This document shows positions 52,620 through 61,013 of a stretch of 64,000 nucleotides of DNA, piece by piece. Position 1 is the first letter of the stretch, and the number at the start of each line of letters is the position of its first letter. The stretch comes from Eubacterium sp. GTDB taxonomy: Bacteria; Bacillota; Clostridia; Lachnospirales; Lachnospiraceae. The DNA lies in assembly GCA_017619835.1 (NCBI GenBank), contig JAFZRN010000017.1, positions 1 through 64,000 of the forward strand. Direction: 5' to 3'. A model generated the notes under the pieces. It had not been told where the DNA came from. It did not search any database and saw nothing but the letters and a program-made list of their open reading frames with translations. Made by a program: the position numbers and the translations under genes.

Positions 52620-53500
52620 ATGTTTGTTATCAAATGCAAAATGTGTGGTGGGGAATTAAACATCTCTCCAGGTTCAGTAATATGTGAATGTGAATACTGC
52701 GGAAGTAAGCAGACGATCCCCAATACTGACGATGAGAAACGTCTAAAACTGTACGAAAGAGCAAATAAACTCAGATATGAATGTGAGTTTGATAAGGCTT
52801 CTGGAGTATATGAATCAATAGTAGCAGACTACCAGAGTGAGGCTGAGGCTTATTGGGGCTTAGTGCTTTGTAAATATGGTATCGAGTATGTTGATGATCC
52901 TAAGACCGGAAAGAAGATTCCGACTTGTCATAGGTCTTCTTTTGATAGCGTTTTTGATGATGCCAATTTTGATTTGGTAATGGAAAATGCAGACACCATA
53001 GCACGAAGCGTTTATAGAGAAGAAGCAAAACAGATTGAAGAACTAAGAAAAGGTATCATAGAGGTTTCTTCTAAAGAAGAAGACTATGATATCTTTATTT
53101 GTTACAAAGAAACCGCTGAGGATGGTCAAAGAACAATTGATAGTGTCTTGGCTCAGGATATTTATAATGAATTAACTGAAAAAGGATACAGGGTATTCTT
53201 TTCAAGAATCACATTGGAAGATAAACTGGGACAGGAATATGAACCTTATATTTTTGCGGCATTAAATTCTGCTAAAGTAATGTTGGCATTTGGAACATCG
53301 TATGACAACTACAATGCTGTGTGGGTTAAGAATGAATGGGGCAGATTTCTTCAGCTGATGAAATCCGATCAAAAGAAAACGCTTATCCCTTGTTTTAAAA
53401 ATATAGATGCATATGATATTCCGAAGGAATTTGCTAAACTTCAAGCGCAGGATCTTGGAAAGGTTGGGGCATCACAGGATCTGATTAAAGGAATAGATAA
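52620..53500 (+). repeat. Tandem TIR repeat unit, copy 1
   Basis: About 880 bp of near-identical DNA shared with 55170-56050 and, more weakly, 57925-58810. It spans the ribbon, helical segment and TIR domain. Confidence 0.8.
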
Positions 53501-55043
53501 GATATTAGGTAAGAATGAGAATAAAGATGATTTAGAATTATCTAGAACTAATAACTCTGGTAAAGAAAATCCCTTAGTAAAACGAGGATATATTTCTCTT
53601 GAAGATTTTGATTGGAAAAAAGCTGATGATTTTTTTGAACGAGCACTAGATCAAGAACCTGAAAATGCTTGGGCTTACCTCGGAAAGCTTATGGCTGAAC
53701 TAAGGGTTTGTAGACAGGAAGAACTTGCTGATTGTAGCAAGCCATTTGATAATAGTAAAAATTTTAAAAAAGCTATTAAATATGGAGATGATGTACTGAT
53801 TTCTGCTTTGAAATCATATATAGATAAAATTACTGTTCGTAATCAAGAAGAATTGGATAATAAGGTTGCCATTATTGCTTCTGTATTAAGGGCTGGCAAT
53901 GATGGTAATAGAGAATTAACATCTGATGAAAGAATTGATTCATTAAAGGAAAGAGAATCGTTAAAGGAAAGAGAAAAGGAATTAATAGAGTGTATAAATA
54001 TACTTAATGCATTAATAATTCAAAACGAAAAACTTCAAAAGGAAAAAGAAGAACTTGATATACCATTGTCTGAGCTTACTAGAAGACTTTATGGACTTGG
54101 TCGCTTTGCAACAAGGGAAAGAAAACAGATTATTGAAGAGATTGAAAAAATAACTAAAAATAATCATGAGATTTGGGATAAGGAGAGAGAGATTTCGGAT
54201 AGTATCAAGAATTTGAAAAAGCGTATAAAATTCGATACCATAATGGATTTAGAACGAGAACTTAATAATGTAAAAATCCGGATTGCTGATATCAATGCGC
54301 AGATTGAAAGAGAACCATCAAATGAAGCTAGTACTTATAGCTATATTATGGCAATGAGTGAGTATATGTTAGATTTGGATGTGAGATATGCTGTAAATAC
54401 TATACTCTATCCAGATAAGCCTAAAGAATCAGTTATATTTGGTAAATATATTCAGAAGAAAAATGGTTTGCCAGAGCCACTAGAATGGAAACAACTTGAT
54501 ATTTGGCCTGAAGGAATCTTACTTATAAGTGAATATCTGCTTGATGGGAAGCAATTTCATACTGGATCGAACGGTGAAGCTTGGAATGACAGTTCACTAA
54601 GAAAATGGTTGAATGATGCATTTTTATTAGAGGCTTTTTCTGCTGATGAGCGTACCATAATTGCGGAGATATCAATTGATCCGTACGAACAAAGTTATTC
54701 TCCATTTAGCGTAAAAGATAGAGTTTTTCTCTTGAGTACTTCTGAAGTAGAAAGAAATTTTAGATCAGAAAACTCCAGAAGGTGTATTCCAACTGATTTT
54801 GCTATATCTAAAGGAGTAAATAATTTTTGTGATGAAGAAGATGAGGAAATATCAATTGGTGGAAAGCCTGCTTGTACGTGGTGGCTTCGCTCTCCCGGTG
54901 GATACGAGGATTATAATAAAACGAGAGTAGTATTAGCTAACGGTCTCATTGCAAGTTCTTCACAAAAATATGATCATATTGGTGTTCGCCCTGCATTATG
55001 TTTAGGTATTGATGTGTTCCAAAAACTTTCGAAAAAGAATTAG
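52620..55043 (+). CDS. TIR-domain protein 1 (zinc ribbon, TIR, coiled coil, DUF6273)
   Basis: 807 aa. Zinc ribbon C6xxC9 / C24xxC27; helical YERANKLRYECEFDKASGV; TIR domain at about 154-290 (DYDIFICYKETAEDGQRT, VFFSRITLEDKLGQEYEPYI, MLAFGTSYDNYNAVWVKNEW). Glu208 in YEPY lines up with the SARM1-type catalytic Glu. Then TPR-like and a long coiled coil (about 435-575), and a DUF6273 domain at about 598-800 (CTWWLRSPGG, GVRPALCLG). GGGGA precedes ATG. Soluble, unlike TIR proteins 2 and 3. Probably an NAD-cleaving effector with a sensor-like C-terminal domain. Confidence 0.85.
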   Translation: MFVIKCKMCGGELNISPGSVICECEYCGSKQTIPNTDDEKRLKLYERANKLRYECEFDKASGVYESIVADYQSEAEAYWGLVLCKYGIEYVDDPKTGKKIPTCHRSSFDSVFDDANFDLVMENADTIARSVYREEAKQIEELRKGIIEVSSKEEDYDIFICYKETAEDGQRTIDSVLAQDIYNELTEKGYRVFFSRITLEDKLGQEYEPYIFAALNSAKVMLAFGTSYDNYNAVWVKNEWGRFLQLMKSDQKKTLIPCFKNIDAYDIPKEFAKLQAQDLGKVGASQDLIKGIDKILGKNENKDDLELSRTNNSGKENPLVKRGYISLEDFDWKKADDFFERALDQEPENAWAYLGKLMAELRVCRQEELADCSKPFDNSKNFKKAIKYGDDVLISALKSYIDKITVRNQEELDNKVAIIASVLRAGNDGNRELTSDERIDSLKERESLKEREKELIECINILNALIIQNEKLQKEKEELDIPLSELTRRLYGLGRFATRERKQIIEEIEKITKNNHEIWDKEREISDSIKNLKKRIKFDTIMDLERELNNVKIRIADINAQIEREPSNEASTYSYIMAMSEYMLDLDVRYAVNTILYPDKPKESVIFGKYIQKKNGLPEPLEWKQLDIWPEGILLISEYLLDGKQFHTGSNGEAWNDSSLRKWLNDAFLLEAFSADERTIIAEISIDPYEQSYSPFSVKDRVFLLSTSEVERNFRSENSRRCIPTDFAISKGVNNFCDEEDEEISIGGKPACTWWLRSPGGYEDYNKTRVVLANGLIASSSQKYDHIGVRPALCLGIDVFQKLSKKN

Positions 55044-55169
55044 AGCTACAAGATTATATATCAAGAAGCAAACATATAGATAATAAGCATTTCGAAAACA
55101 CATAAAAAATGATTAGGGAATAACTAATGAATTAGTTTGTTAATTAAATATTTAAAGGAATACGGGAAA

Positions 55170-56050
55170 ATGAGAATATTAAAATGCAAAATGTGCGGTG
55201 GTGTATTAATTGTCACTCCCGGATCAGTTGTATGTGAATGTGAATACTGTGGCAGCAAACAGACAATTCCTAATACTGATGATGAAAAACGTCTTAAACT
55301 GTACGAAAGAGCGAACAAACTAAGATATGAATGTGAGTTTGATAAGGCCTCTGGGGTGTATGAATCAATAGTAGCAGACTATCAAAGTGAAGCAGAAGCT
55401 TATTGGGGCTTGGTTCTCTGTAAATATGGTATCGAGTATGTTGATGATCCTAAGACCGGAAAGAAGATTCCGACCTGTCATAGGTCTTCTTTTGATAGTG
55501 TTTTTGATGATGCCAATTTTGATTTGGTGATGGAGAATGCCGATGTCATAGCACGAAGTGTTTATAGAGATGAAGCAAAACAGATTGAAGAACTAAGAAA
55601 AGGTATCATAGAGGTTTCTTCTAAAGAAGAAGACTATGATATCTTTATTTGTTATAAAGAAACCGCTGACGATGGTCAAAGAACAATCGATAGTGTCTTG
55701 GCCCAGGATATTTATGATGAATTAACTGATAAGGGTTATAGAGTATTTTTTTCCAGAATTACTTTGGAAGATAAACTTGGACAGGAATATGAACCTTATA
55801 TTTTTGCAGCATTGAATTCTGCAAAGGTAATGCTGGCATTTGGTACTTCATATGATAATTACAATGCTGTATGGGTGAAAAATGAATGGAGTAGATTTCT
55901 TCAGTTAATGGAAGCCGGCCAAAAGAAGACTCTTATTCCTTGTTTTAAAGATATAGATGCATACGATATGCCGAAAGAATTTGCAAAGCTTCAGGCTCAG
56001 GATCTTGGAAAGGTCGGAGCTACTCAGGATTTGCTTAGAGGAATAGATAA
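55170..56050 (+). repeat. Tandem TIR repeat unit, copy 2
   Basis: Near-identical to copy 1; long runs of shared codons with few changes. Confidence 0.8.
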
Positions 56051-57893
56051 AATATTCGGAAGAGATAAAAAACTGAATGATACTGATAAATCCAGTCGAA
56101 ACGTTGTTAGTGATGGAAATGCATTTATAAAGAGAGGTTATTTTGCTCTTGAGGATGAGGAATGGGATAAAGCTATAGATTATTTTGATCAGGCATTAAA
56201 TCAAGAACCAGAAAATGCTGAAATTCATATAGGTTTCTTTTTAGCAAAAAGAAAAAATATAGATTTAAATGCATTTGTTGAGAACACTTTAAAAGAATTA
56301 GATAGAATTGTAGGAAATAAGCATACGGCTTGTAAGCCATATACTGATAAGATAAATCAAATAGCTAAAGAAAATGCCGTGGAGGGTTATCTAAGTAAAA
56401 ACAGTTTAATGAATCAATTTGATTATGATCTAACATATGTGTCAATTGTATCTGGATTAGAGAAAGCGAAAGATATATTTGATGATAAGGACTGGAATAA
56501 GGCAGAAAGATTTGCACAAAACGAATTTGCTGAAAAGCTTCAGAAAACGAAAAAAAGAATCATTTCTGAAATTGATAACAGAATACGAAATGAAAAGAAT
56601 AAAGATGAAGAAAAAATCGAACGTATATTAAGTGAATATGACAAATATGTGGAAAAAACTGAAAAGAGTGTTATAGAACAGCGTTTCGAAGCAGAGTCAA
56701 AACGAGAAAAGGATTATGTTTTGTTATGTGAAGAAATAGATGGTACGGATTCAGAAGGTTCTTTTAGAAAGATAATAAAGCGTCTTGATCTTTTTGGAGA
56801 TTATAAAGAAGCAAAAGAAAAGATTTACGTATGTGAAGAAAAGATAGCTGAAATAAAGAAAAAGGAGCTAGAAAAAGAAAGAGAAAGACAGATTCAACTC
56901 AAGAAAAAAATCAAGAGAATCTGTATATGTTCTTCAATTGTTGCGATTCTTGTTATTGCTGGAATTATTGGCTATAAGATATATCGGAAGGAGGTAATTA
57001 TTCCAGCTCAGAGATATGAGGTTGCTGCACAGTTGATGCAGGAACAGAAATATGAAGAGGCTATCAGCGTCTACTCTGAACTTGGAGAGTATAAAGACTG
57101 TTCGACTAAGATAAATGAATGTAAGGAGTTTATTCAACAGAAAAAAGAAGAGGAGGAAGTGGCTGCGAAGGAGGCTCTTGTAAAAGAACAACAGGAAAAT
57201 TATGAAGAATATCAGAAAGCGATAGAGAATGAGGATTTGGAATCCGTACTATCTCTATACGCTAAGTTATCTGATGAAAAGAAAACTGAAGCGGTTACGT
57301 TGATTGAAGATACAATCGAGTCAATGATTAATGACGATGCTTCTGGTATGGAGAAGAATAAAGAATGGTTGGAATCGTGTGGAGAAATTATTTCGAAAGA
57401 AAAGAAACAACAGTTCGTTGACACTTTTGATGAGAAATGTATAAATAAGATAATAATTACAGGCCAGATATTTAATTGGAGAGAAGCAGACTATGGTTTT
57501 TTTGATGATAAAGTTTCTAATAGCATTGATTTGTTTGTTGATTATTTGTCAGAGGATGGAAAATATAGTGAGACAAAGAATACTTTAAAACAACTTCTAG
57601 AAATTGCTAAGTCATATTCTGAAAAATGCAAAAATAACATACATTCTGAAAAATATGATTATAGATTAAGAATATATATTGAAGATGATCACAGTTTAAG
57701 TGTGAGTGTTTCCTGTGCAGAGAATGAAACATTTTTTGAGAATATAGAAGGGCATATTTTCTCAGTTGGAAGTGATTCTATTCAAATTGGTGAAGAAGAT
57801 AAGATAACCAAAGATTTATATAAGGCTGGGAATATAGAAGAAAGAACTTCTCCTATCAGTGGTGAATGGTTAACTATTCCAGTTGCAGACTGA
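55170..57893 (+). CDS. TIR-domain protein 2 (zinc ribbon, TIR, membrane helix)
   Basis: 907 aa from ATG 55170. The first 290 residues are almost identical to TIR protein 1, including Cys 6, 9, 24, 27 and Glu208 in YEPY. TPR-like (DEEWDKAIDYFDQALNQEPE, about 328-350), coiled coil, a membrane helix at about 583-603 (SIVAILVIAGIIGYKIY), TPR-like (EEAISVYSELGEYKDCS) and a C-terminal domain. The part before the helix faces the cytoplasm, so the rest is predicted outside. The gene follows TIR 1 by 126 bp. Confidence 0.85.
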   Translation: MRILKCKMCGGVLIVTPGSVVCECEYCGSKQTIPNTDDEKRLKLYERANKLRYECEFDKASGVYESIVADYQSEAEAYWGLVLCKYGIEYVDDPKTGKKIPTCHRSSFDSVFDDANFDLVMENADVIARSVYRDEAKQIEELRKGIIEVSSKEEDYDIFICYKETADDGQRTIDSVLAQDIYDELTDKGYRVFFSRITLEDKLGQEYEPYIFAALNSAKVMLAFGTSYDNYNAVWVKNEWSRFLQLMEAGQKKTLIPCFKDIDAYDMPKEFAKLQAQDLGKVGATQDLLRGIDKIFGRDKKLNDTDKSSRNVVSDGNAFIKRGYFALEDEEWDKAIDYFDQALNQEPENAEIHIGFFLAKRKNIDLNAFVENTLKELDRIVGNKHTACKPYTDKINQIAKENAVEGYLSKNSLMNQFDYDLTYVSIVSGLEKAKDIFDDKDWNKAERFAQNEFAEKLQKTKKRIISEIDNRIRNEKNKDEEKIERILSEYDKYVEKTEKSVIEQRFEAESKREKDYVLLCEEIDGTDSEGSFRKIIKRLDLFGDYKEAKEKIYVCEEKIAEIKKKELEKERERQIQLKKKIKRICICSSIVAILVIAGIIGYKIYRKEVIIPAQRYEVAAQLMQEQKYEEAISVYSELGEYKDCSTKINECKEFIQQKKEEEEVAAKEALVKEQQENYEEYQKAIENEDLESVLSLYAKLSDEKKTEAVTLIEDTIESMINDDASGMEKNKEWLESCGEIISKEKKQQFVDTFDEKCINKIIITGQIFNWREADYGFFDDKVSNSIDLFVDYLSEDGKYSETKNTLKQLLEIAKSYSEKCKNNIHSEKYDYRLRIYIEDDHSLSVSVSCAENETFFENIEGHIFSVGSDSIQIGEEDKITKDLYKAGNIEERTSPISGEWLTIPVAD

Positions 57894-57924
57894 TATGTTT
57901 GAAGAGGGGTTGGGGAGAAAATAT

Positions 57925-58810
57925 ATGACAATATTAAAATGTAAAATGTGTGGCGGAGAACTTAATATATTTTCCGAATCCTCTGTTTGTGAATGTGAGT
58001 ATTGTGGAAGTAAACAGACGATTCCCAATACTGATGATGAGAAACGCCTAAAACTATATGAACGCGCCAATAAACTACGCTATGAGTGTGAGTTTGATAA
58101 GGCCTCTGGAGTATATGAATCAATAGTAGCAGACTACCAGAGTGAGGCAGAAGCTTACTGGGGCATGGTTCTCTGTAAATATGGTATCGAGTATGTTGAT
58201 GATCCTAAGACCGGAAAGAAGATCCCGACTTGTCATAGGTCTTCTTTTGATAGCGTTTTTGATGATGCCAATTTTGATTTAGTAATGGAAAATGCTGATT
58301 CTGTTGCAGTTGATTTATACAGGGAAGAGGCTAAACAGATTGAGGAACTAAGAAAAGGAATACTTGCGGTTTCATCTAAAGAACAACCATATGATATTTT
58401 CATTTGTTATAAAGAGACTGATGAAAACGGAGACAGAACCATAGATAGTGTACTGGCACAAAATGTGTATAACGAATTAATTAACAGCGGTTATAAGGTC
58501 TTTTTCTCAAGAATATCCTTGGAAGATAAGTTAGGAAAAGAATATGAACCATATATCTTTTCTGCATTAAATACTGCCAAAGTGATGTTGGCATTTGGTA
58601 CTTCCTACAAGAATTATAATGCTGTATGGGTAAAGAATGAGTGGAGTCGATTTCTTCAATTAGTTGAAGAAGATTCCAGTAGGGTTTTAATTCCGTGTTT
58701 TAAGGGGATTGATGCATATGATATGCCAAAGGAATTTGCAGTTCTTCAAGCTCAAGATTTAGGAAAGGTCGGAGCAACACAGGATCTGCTTAGAGGAATA
58801 GATAAGATAT
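57925..58810 (+). repeat. Tandem TIR repeat unit, copy 3
   Basis: Shares identical runs with copies 1 and 2 around 58085-58290; the TIR part has more substitutions. Signs of gene conversion. Confidence 0.75.
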
Positions 58811-60621
58811 TTGGCAGAGATAAGAAACCTGGAGATATAGATTCATCAAGAATAAATATCGTTGGTGATGGAAATGCATTGGTTAAACGTGGATACTTTG
58901 CTCTTGAAGACCGTGAATGGGAAAAGGCTATAGAGTATTTTGATCAGGCATTAAATCAGGATGCAGAGAATGCAGAAATCCATTTAGGACTCTTTCTGGC
59001 AAAACGGAAAAATCAGGATATAAATGAGTATTTGACTGTACAAATTAATCGTCTGGATAGTGTTGATGAAAAAGAGATTTTGGCATGTGATACGGATGAA
59101 GAAAGAATAAACAGAATTGCAGAAGAAAATTATGTAAGAGGATATCTGAGTAAAAAAGAAATAAAGGATATGCTTCAATTTGATTGTGCGTATAAGTCTA
59201 TAGTTGATAGCCTGGAAGAGGAAAAAACGGTTTACAATGATGGGGATTGGAAGAAAGCTGAAAGATTCTCAAAAGGTGAATTATCTGATCAGATTCAAAA
59301 CATTAAAAGTCAACATATTAATGAAATAAATGATCGAATTGAAATTGAAAAAGAAAAAGATGGTATCAATAGTCAAAAGAAAGCCGAAGAATACAAAGCG
59401 TTTCTGGACAAGTATGAAAAAATGGTAATCGATAGGCGATTTAATGCTGAATCCAAACGTGAAAAAGACTATCTGTCATTATGCGATCAAGTTGATAAAG
59501 CTGAAACAGAATTAAAACTAAACAACATTGTTATTGGATTTGAACGTCTAGAAGGATATAAAGATTCCGATGATAGGATACTTGATTGTAAAGAGAAAAT
59601 AAAAAATATACAAAGAGAAGAATTTTTAAAAGCGCAAGAAAGAAGAATAGCAAAGAATAAGAAAATAAAAAGAATTTGTATCATATCGGTAGCTATTGCG
59701 ATATTAATAGTTGCTTGTTTTATAGGCTGGAATATTTATCAAACAAAGGTGGTGATTCCTGAACAAAAGTATCAGGCGGCTTCAAAACTGATGAAAGAAC
59801 AGAAGTATGAAGAAGCTATAGCTGCATTTGAAAAGCTTGATAATTATAAAGATAGTACTGAAAAAATCGACGAATGTTATAGTATTTTAGATGATATAAA
59901 GACAGCGGAGGAAAAAGCTGAAGAGGAAAAAATTCAGAAAGAACAAGATACACTGTATCAGTCTATAATTGAAATGATTGATAAGGAAGATTTTGATGGT
60001 GCTATAGAAGAGTATAACAAGCTGTCAGATGCTAACTATAAAACTCAAGCTATGTCTTACATGGTAAAAAAAATAGAAGAACAGTTAAATAAAATAGGAA
60101 ATACGGATATATTTGGATTTAAAAAGGTTCATGAGAATTGTTTAAAAGTTGTAGAATTAGCTGATGAAGAACAGAAAGCAAAGCTTACTGAATTAAATGA
60201 TAAAAAAGATATAATTATAACTCTTTCAACCATAAATAATTCTGAAACAAATTCTTCTGGTAATATAGTGAATAATGCTGACACAGATTTTAATGATTTA
60301 ATAGATGATGAAAAATATAAAAAAGATGTTGAAATATTTAAAGAGATTTATGAAATTAATATACGATTAAAAAATGTGGGTGAATGGTATACATATGATG
60401 ATTTTGTTTTGAAATATGATTTTAAAAATCATTGTTTTAAAGTTAATATTGAAGATTATAAAGGATATTATATAATTTCGTATGGTTCTGAAAGCCTTAA
60501 TATTGGAGCACAGAAAGGCACAGCTACGCATAGAATAAGTAAGGATAGAGTGGTTGAAAAACTAGAGATAGAAGAACAGGGGAGTCCTATATATTTATTT
60601 GAAGATATAACATTAGATTGA
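57925..60621 (+). CDS. TIR-domain protein 3 (zinc ribbon, TIR, membrane helix)
   Basis: 898 aa from ATG 57925 (GGGGAG seven bases upstream; ATG 57883 would overlap the previous gene). Same architecture as TIR 2: ribbon, TIR (YDIFICYKETDENGDRT, SRISLEDKLGKEYEPYIF), TPR-like, membrane helix near 583-603 (ISVAIAILIVACFIGWNIY), TPR-like (YEEAIAAFEKLDNYKDSTEK). The TIR portion is more diverged than between copies 1 and 2. The final domain is unlike TIR 2. Confidence 0.85.
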   Translation: MTILKCKMCGGELNIFSESSVCECEYCGSKQTIPNTDDEKRLKLYERANKLRYECEFDKASGVYESIVADYQSEAEAYWGMVLCKYGIEYVDDPKTGKKIPTCHRSSFDSVFDDANFDLVMENADSVAVDLYREEAKQIEELRKGILAVSSKEQPYDIFICYKETDENGDRTIDSVLAQNVYNELINSGYKVFFSRISLEDKLGKEYEPYIFSALNTAKVMLAFGTSYKNYNAVWVKNEWSRFLQLVEEDSSRVLIPCFKGIDAYDMPKEFAVLQAQDLGKVGATQDLLRGIDKIFGRDKKPGDIDSSRINIVGDGNALVKRGYFALEDREWEKAIEYFDQALNQDAENAEIHLGLFLAKRKNQDINEYLTVQINRLDSVDEKEILACDTDEERINRIAEENYVRGYLSKKEIKDMLQFDCAYKSIVDSLEEEKTVYNDGDWKKAERFSKGELSDQIQNIKSQHINEINDRIEIEKEKDGINSQKKAEEYKAFLDKYEKMVIDRRFNAESKREKDYLSLCDQVDKAETELKLNNIVIGFERLEGYKDSDDRILDCKEKIKNIQREEFLKAQERRIAKNKKIKRICIISVAIAILIVACFIGWNIYQTKVVIPEQKYQAASKLMKEQKYEEAIAAFEKLDNYKDSTEKIDECYSILDDIKTAEEKAEEEKIQKEQDTLYQSIIEMIDKEDFDGAIEEYNKLSDANYKTQAMSYMVKKIEEQLNKIGNTDIFGFKKVHENCLKVVELADEEQKAKLTELNDKKDIIITLSTINNSETNSSGNIVNNADTDFNDLIDDEKYKKDVEIFKEIYEINIRLKNVGEWYTYDDFVLKYDFKNHCFKVNIEDYKGYYIISYGSESLNIGAQKGTATHRISKDRVVEKLEIEEQGSPIYLFEDITLD

Positions 60622-60645
60622 ATGCTTTGATCGAGATATTCCTCA

Positions 60646-60674
60646 TTGACGCACCCCTGTGATTATGGTATCAT
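60646..60674 (+). promoter_or_regulatory. Promoter of riboswitch D
   Basis: TTGACG, 17-bp spacer, TATCAT, 12 bp before the aptamer. It lacks the GTCTAA palindrome of the other three copies. Confidence 0.65.
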
Positions 60675-60685
60675 TTTCATAGGTG

Positions 60686-60771
60686 TAGAAATTGAATATT
60701 AGGCAAAATAGGAGAAATCCTGTGACGCAAAGCTATAGGGCCTTAAGTTATTATGGCAGCCAGTTGCAATT
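60686..60771 (+). promoter_or_regulatory. GEMM-I cyclic-dinucleotide riboswitch D
   Basis: ATTAGGCAAAATAGG, GAAA tetraloop, TGTGACGCAAAGCTATAGGG, short P3, ATGGCAGCCAGTTGC; P1 pairs AATTG with CAATT. The base before GCAAA is G, the classical c-di-GMP-type residue, unlike A-C. Confidence 0.92.
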
Positions 60772-60802
60772 GATGAGAGAGAGTTGAAAAATCAATTATA
60801 AT

Positions 60803-60830
60803 AAGCGTCACGCAAGTGACGCTTTTCTTT
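60803..60830 (+). terminator. Terminator of riboswitch D
   Basis: AAGCGTCAC-GCAA-GTGACGCTT, perfect 9-bp stem with TTCTTTTCC. The 5' arm is complementary to GTGACGC at 60722-60728. Confidence 0.88.
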
Positions 60831-60896
60831 TCCTATTTTGTACATTGCAGCCATGCAATTATTATTAATATTTGGTACACCTGTCTCCTCAACATG

Positions 60897-60905
60897 TGAT
60901 ATAAT
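60897..60905 (+). promoter_or_regulatory. Extended -10 promoter of purB
   Basis: TGATATAAT (TGn plus TATAAT) with no clear -35. It lies after the terminator of riboswitch D, so purB need not depend on it. Confidence 0.55.
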
Positions 60906-60944
60906 ACCCCTTGTGGCGGTCATGAAGATTGTCACAAGGGGTAT
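60904..60944 (+). promoter_or_regulatory. Leader hairpin of purB
   Basis: ATACCCCTTGTG / CACAAGGGGTAT, a perfect 12-bp stem with a 17-nt loop. It may be an attenuator or protein-binding element; no T-run follows. Confidence 0.55.
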
Positions 60945-61013
60945 TACATTTTGCTCCAATAATTTAGATAATTAAATGATTAAAGAAATTAAAGAGATTA
61001 AGGAGATAAAGCT

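Noticed and set aside
60840..61013. T-box or purine attenuator ahead of purB
   Set aside because: Only one 12-bp stem is present; no T-box consensus, specifier loop or T-run was found.
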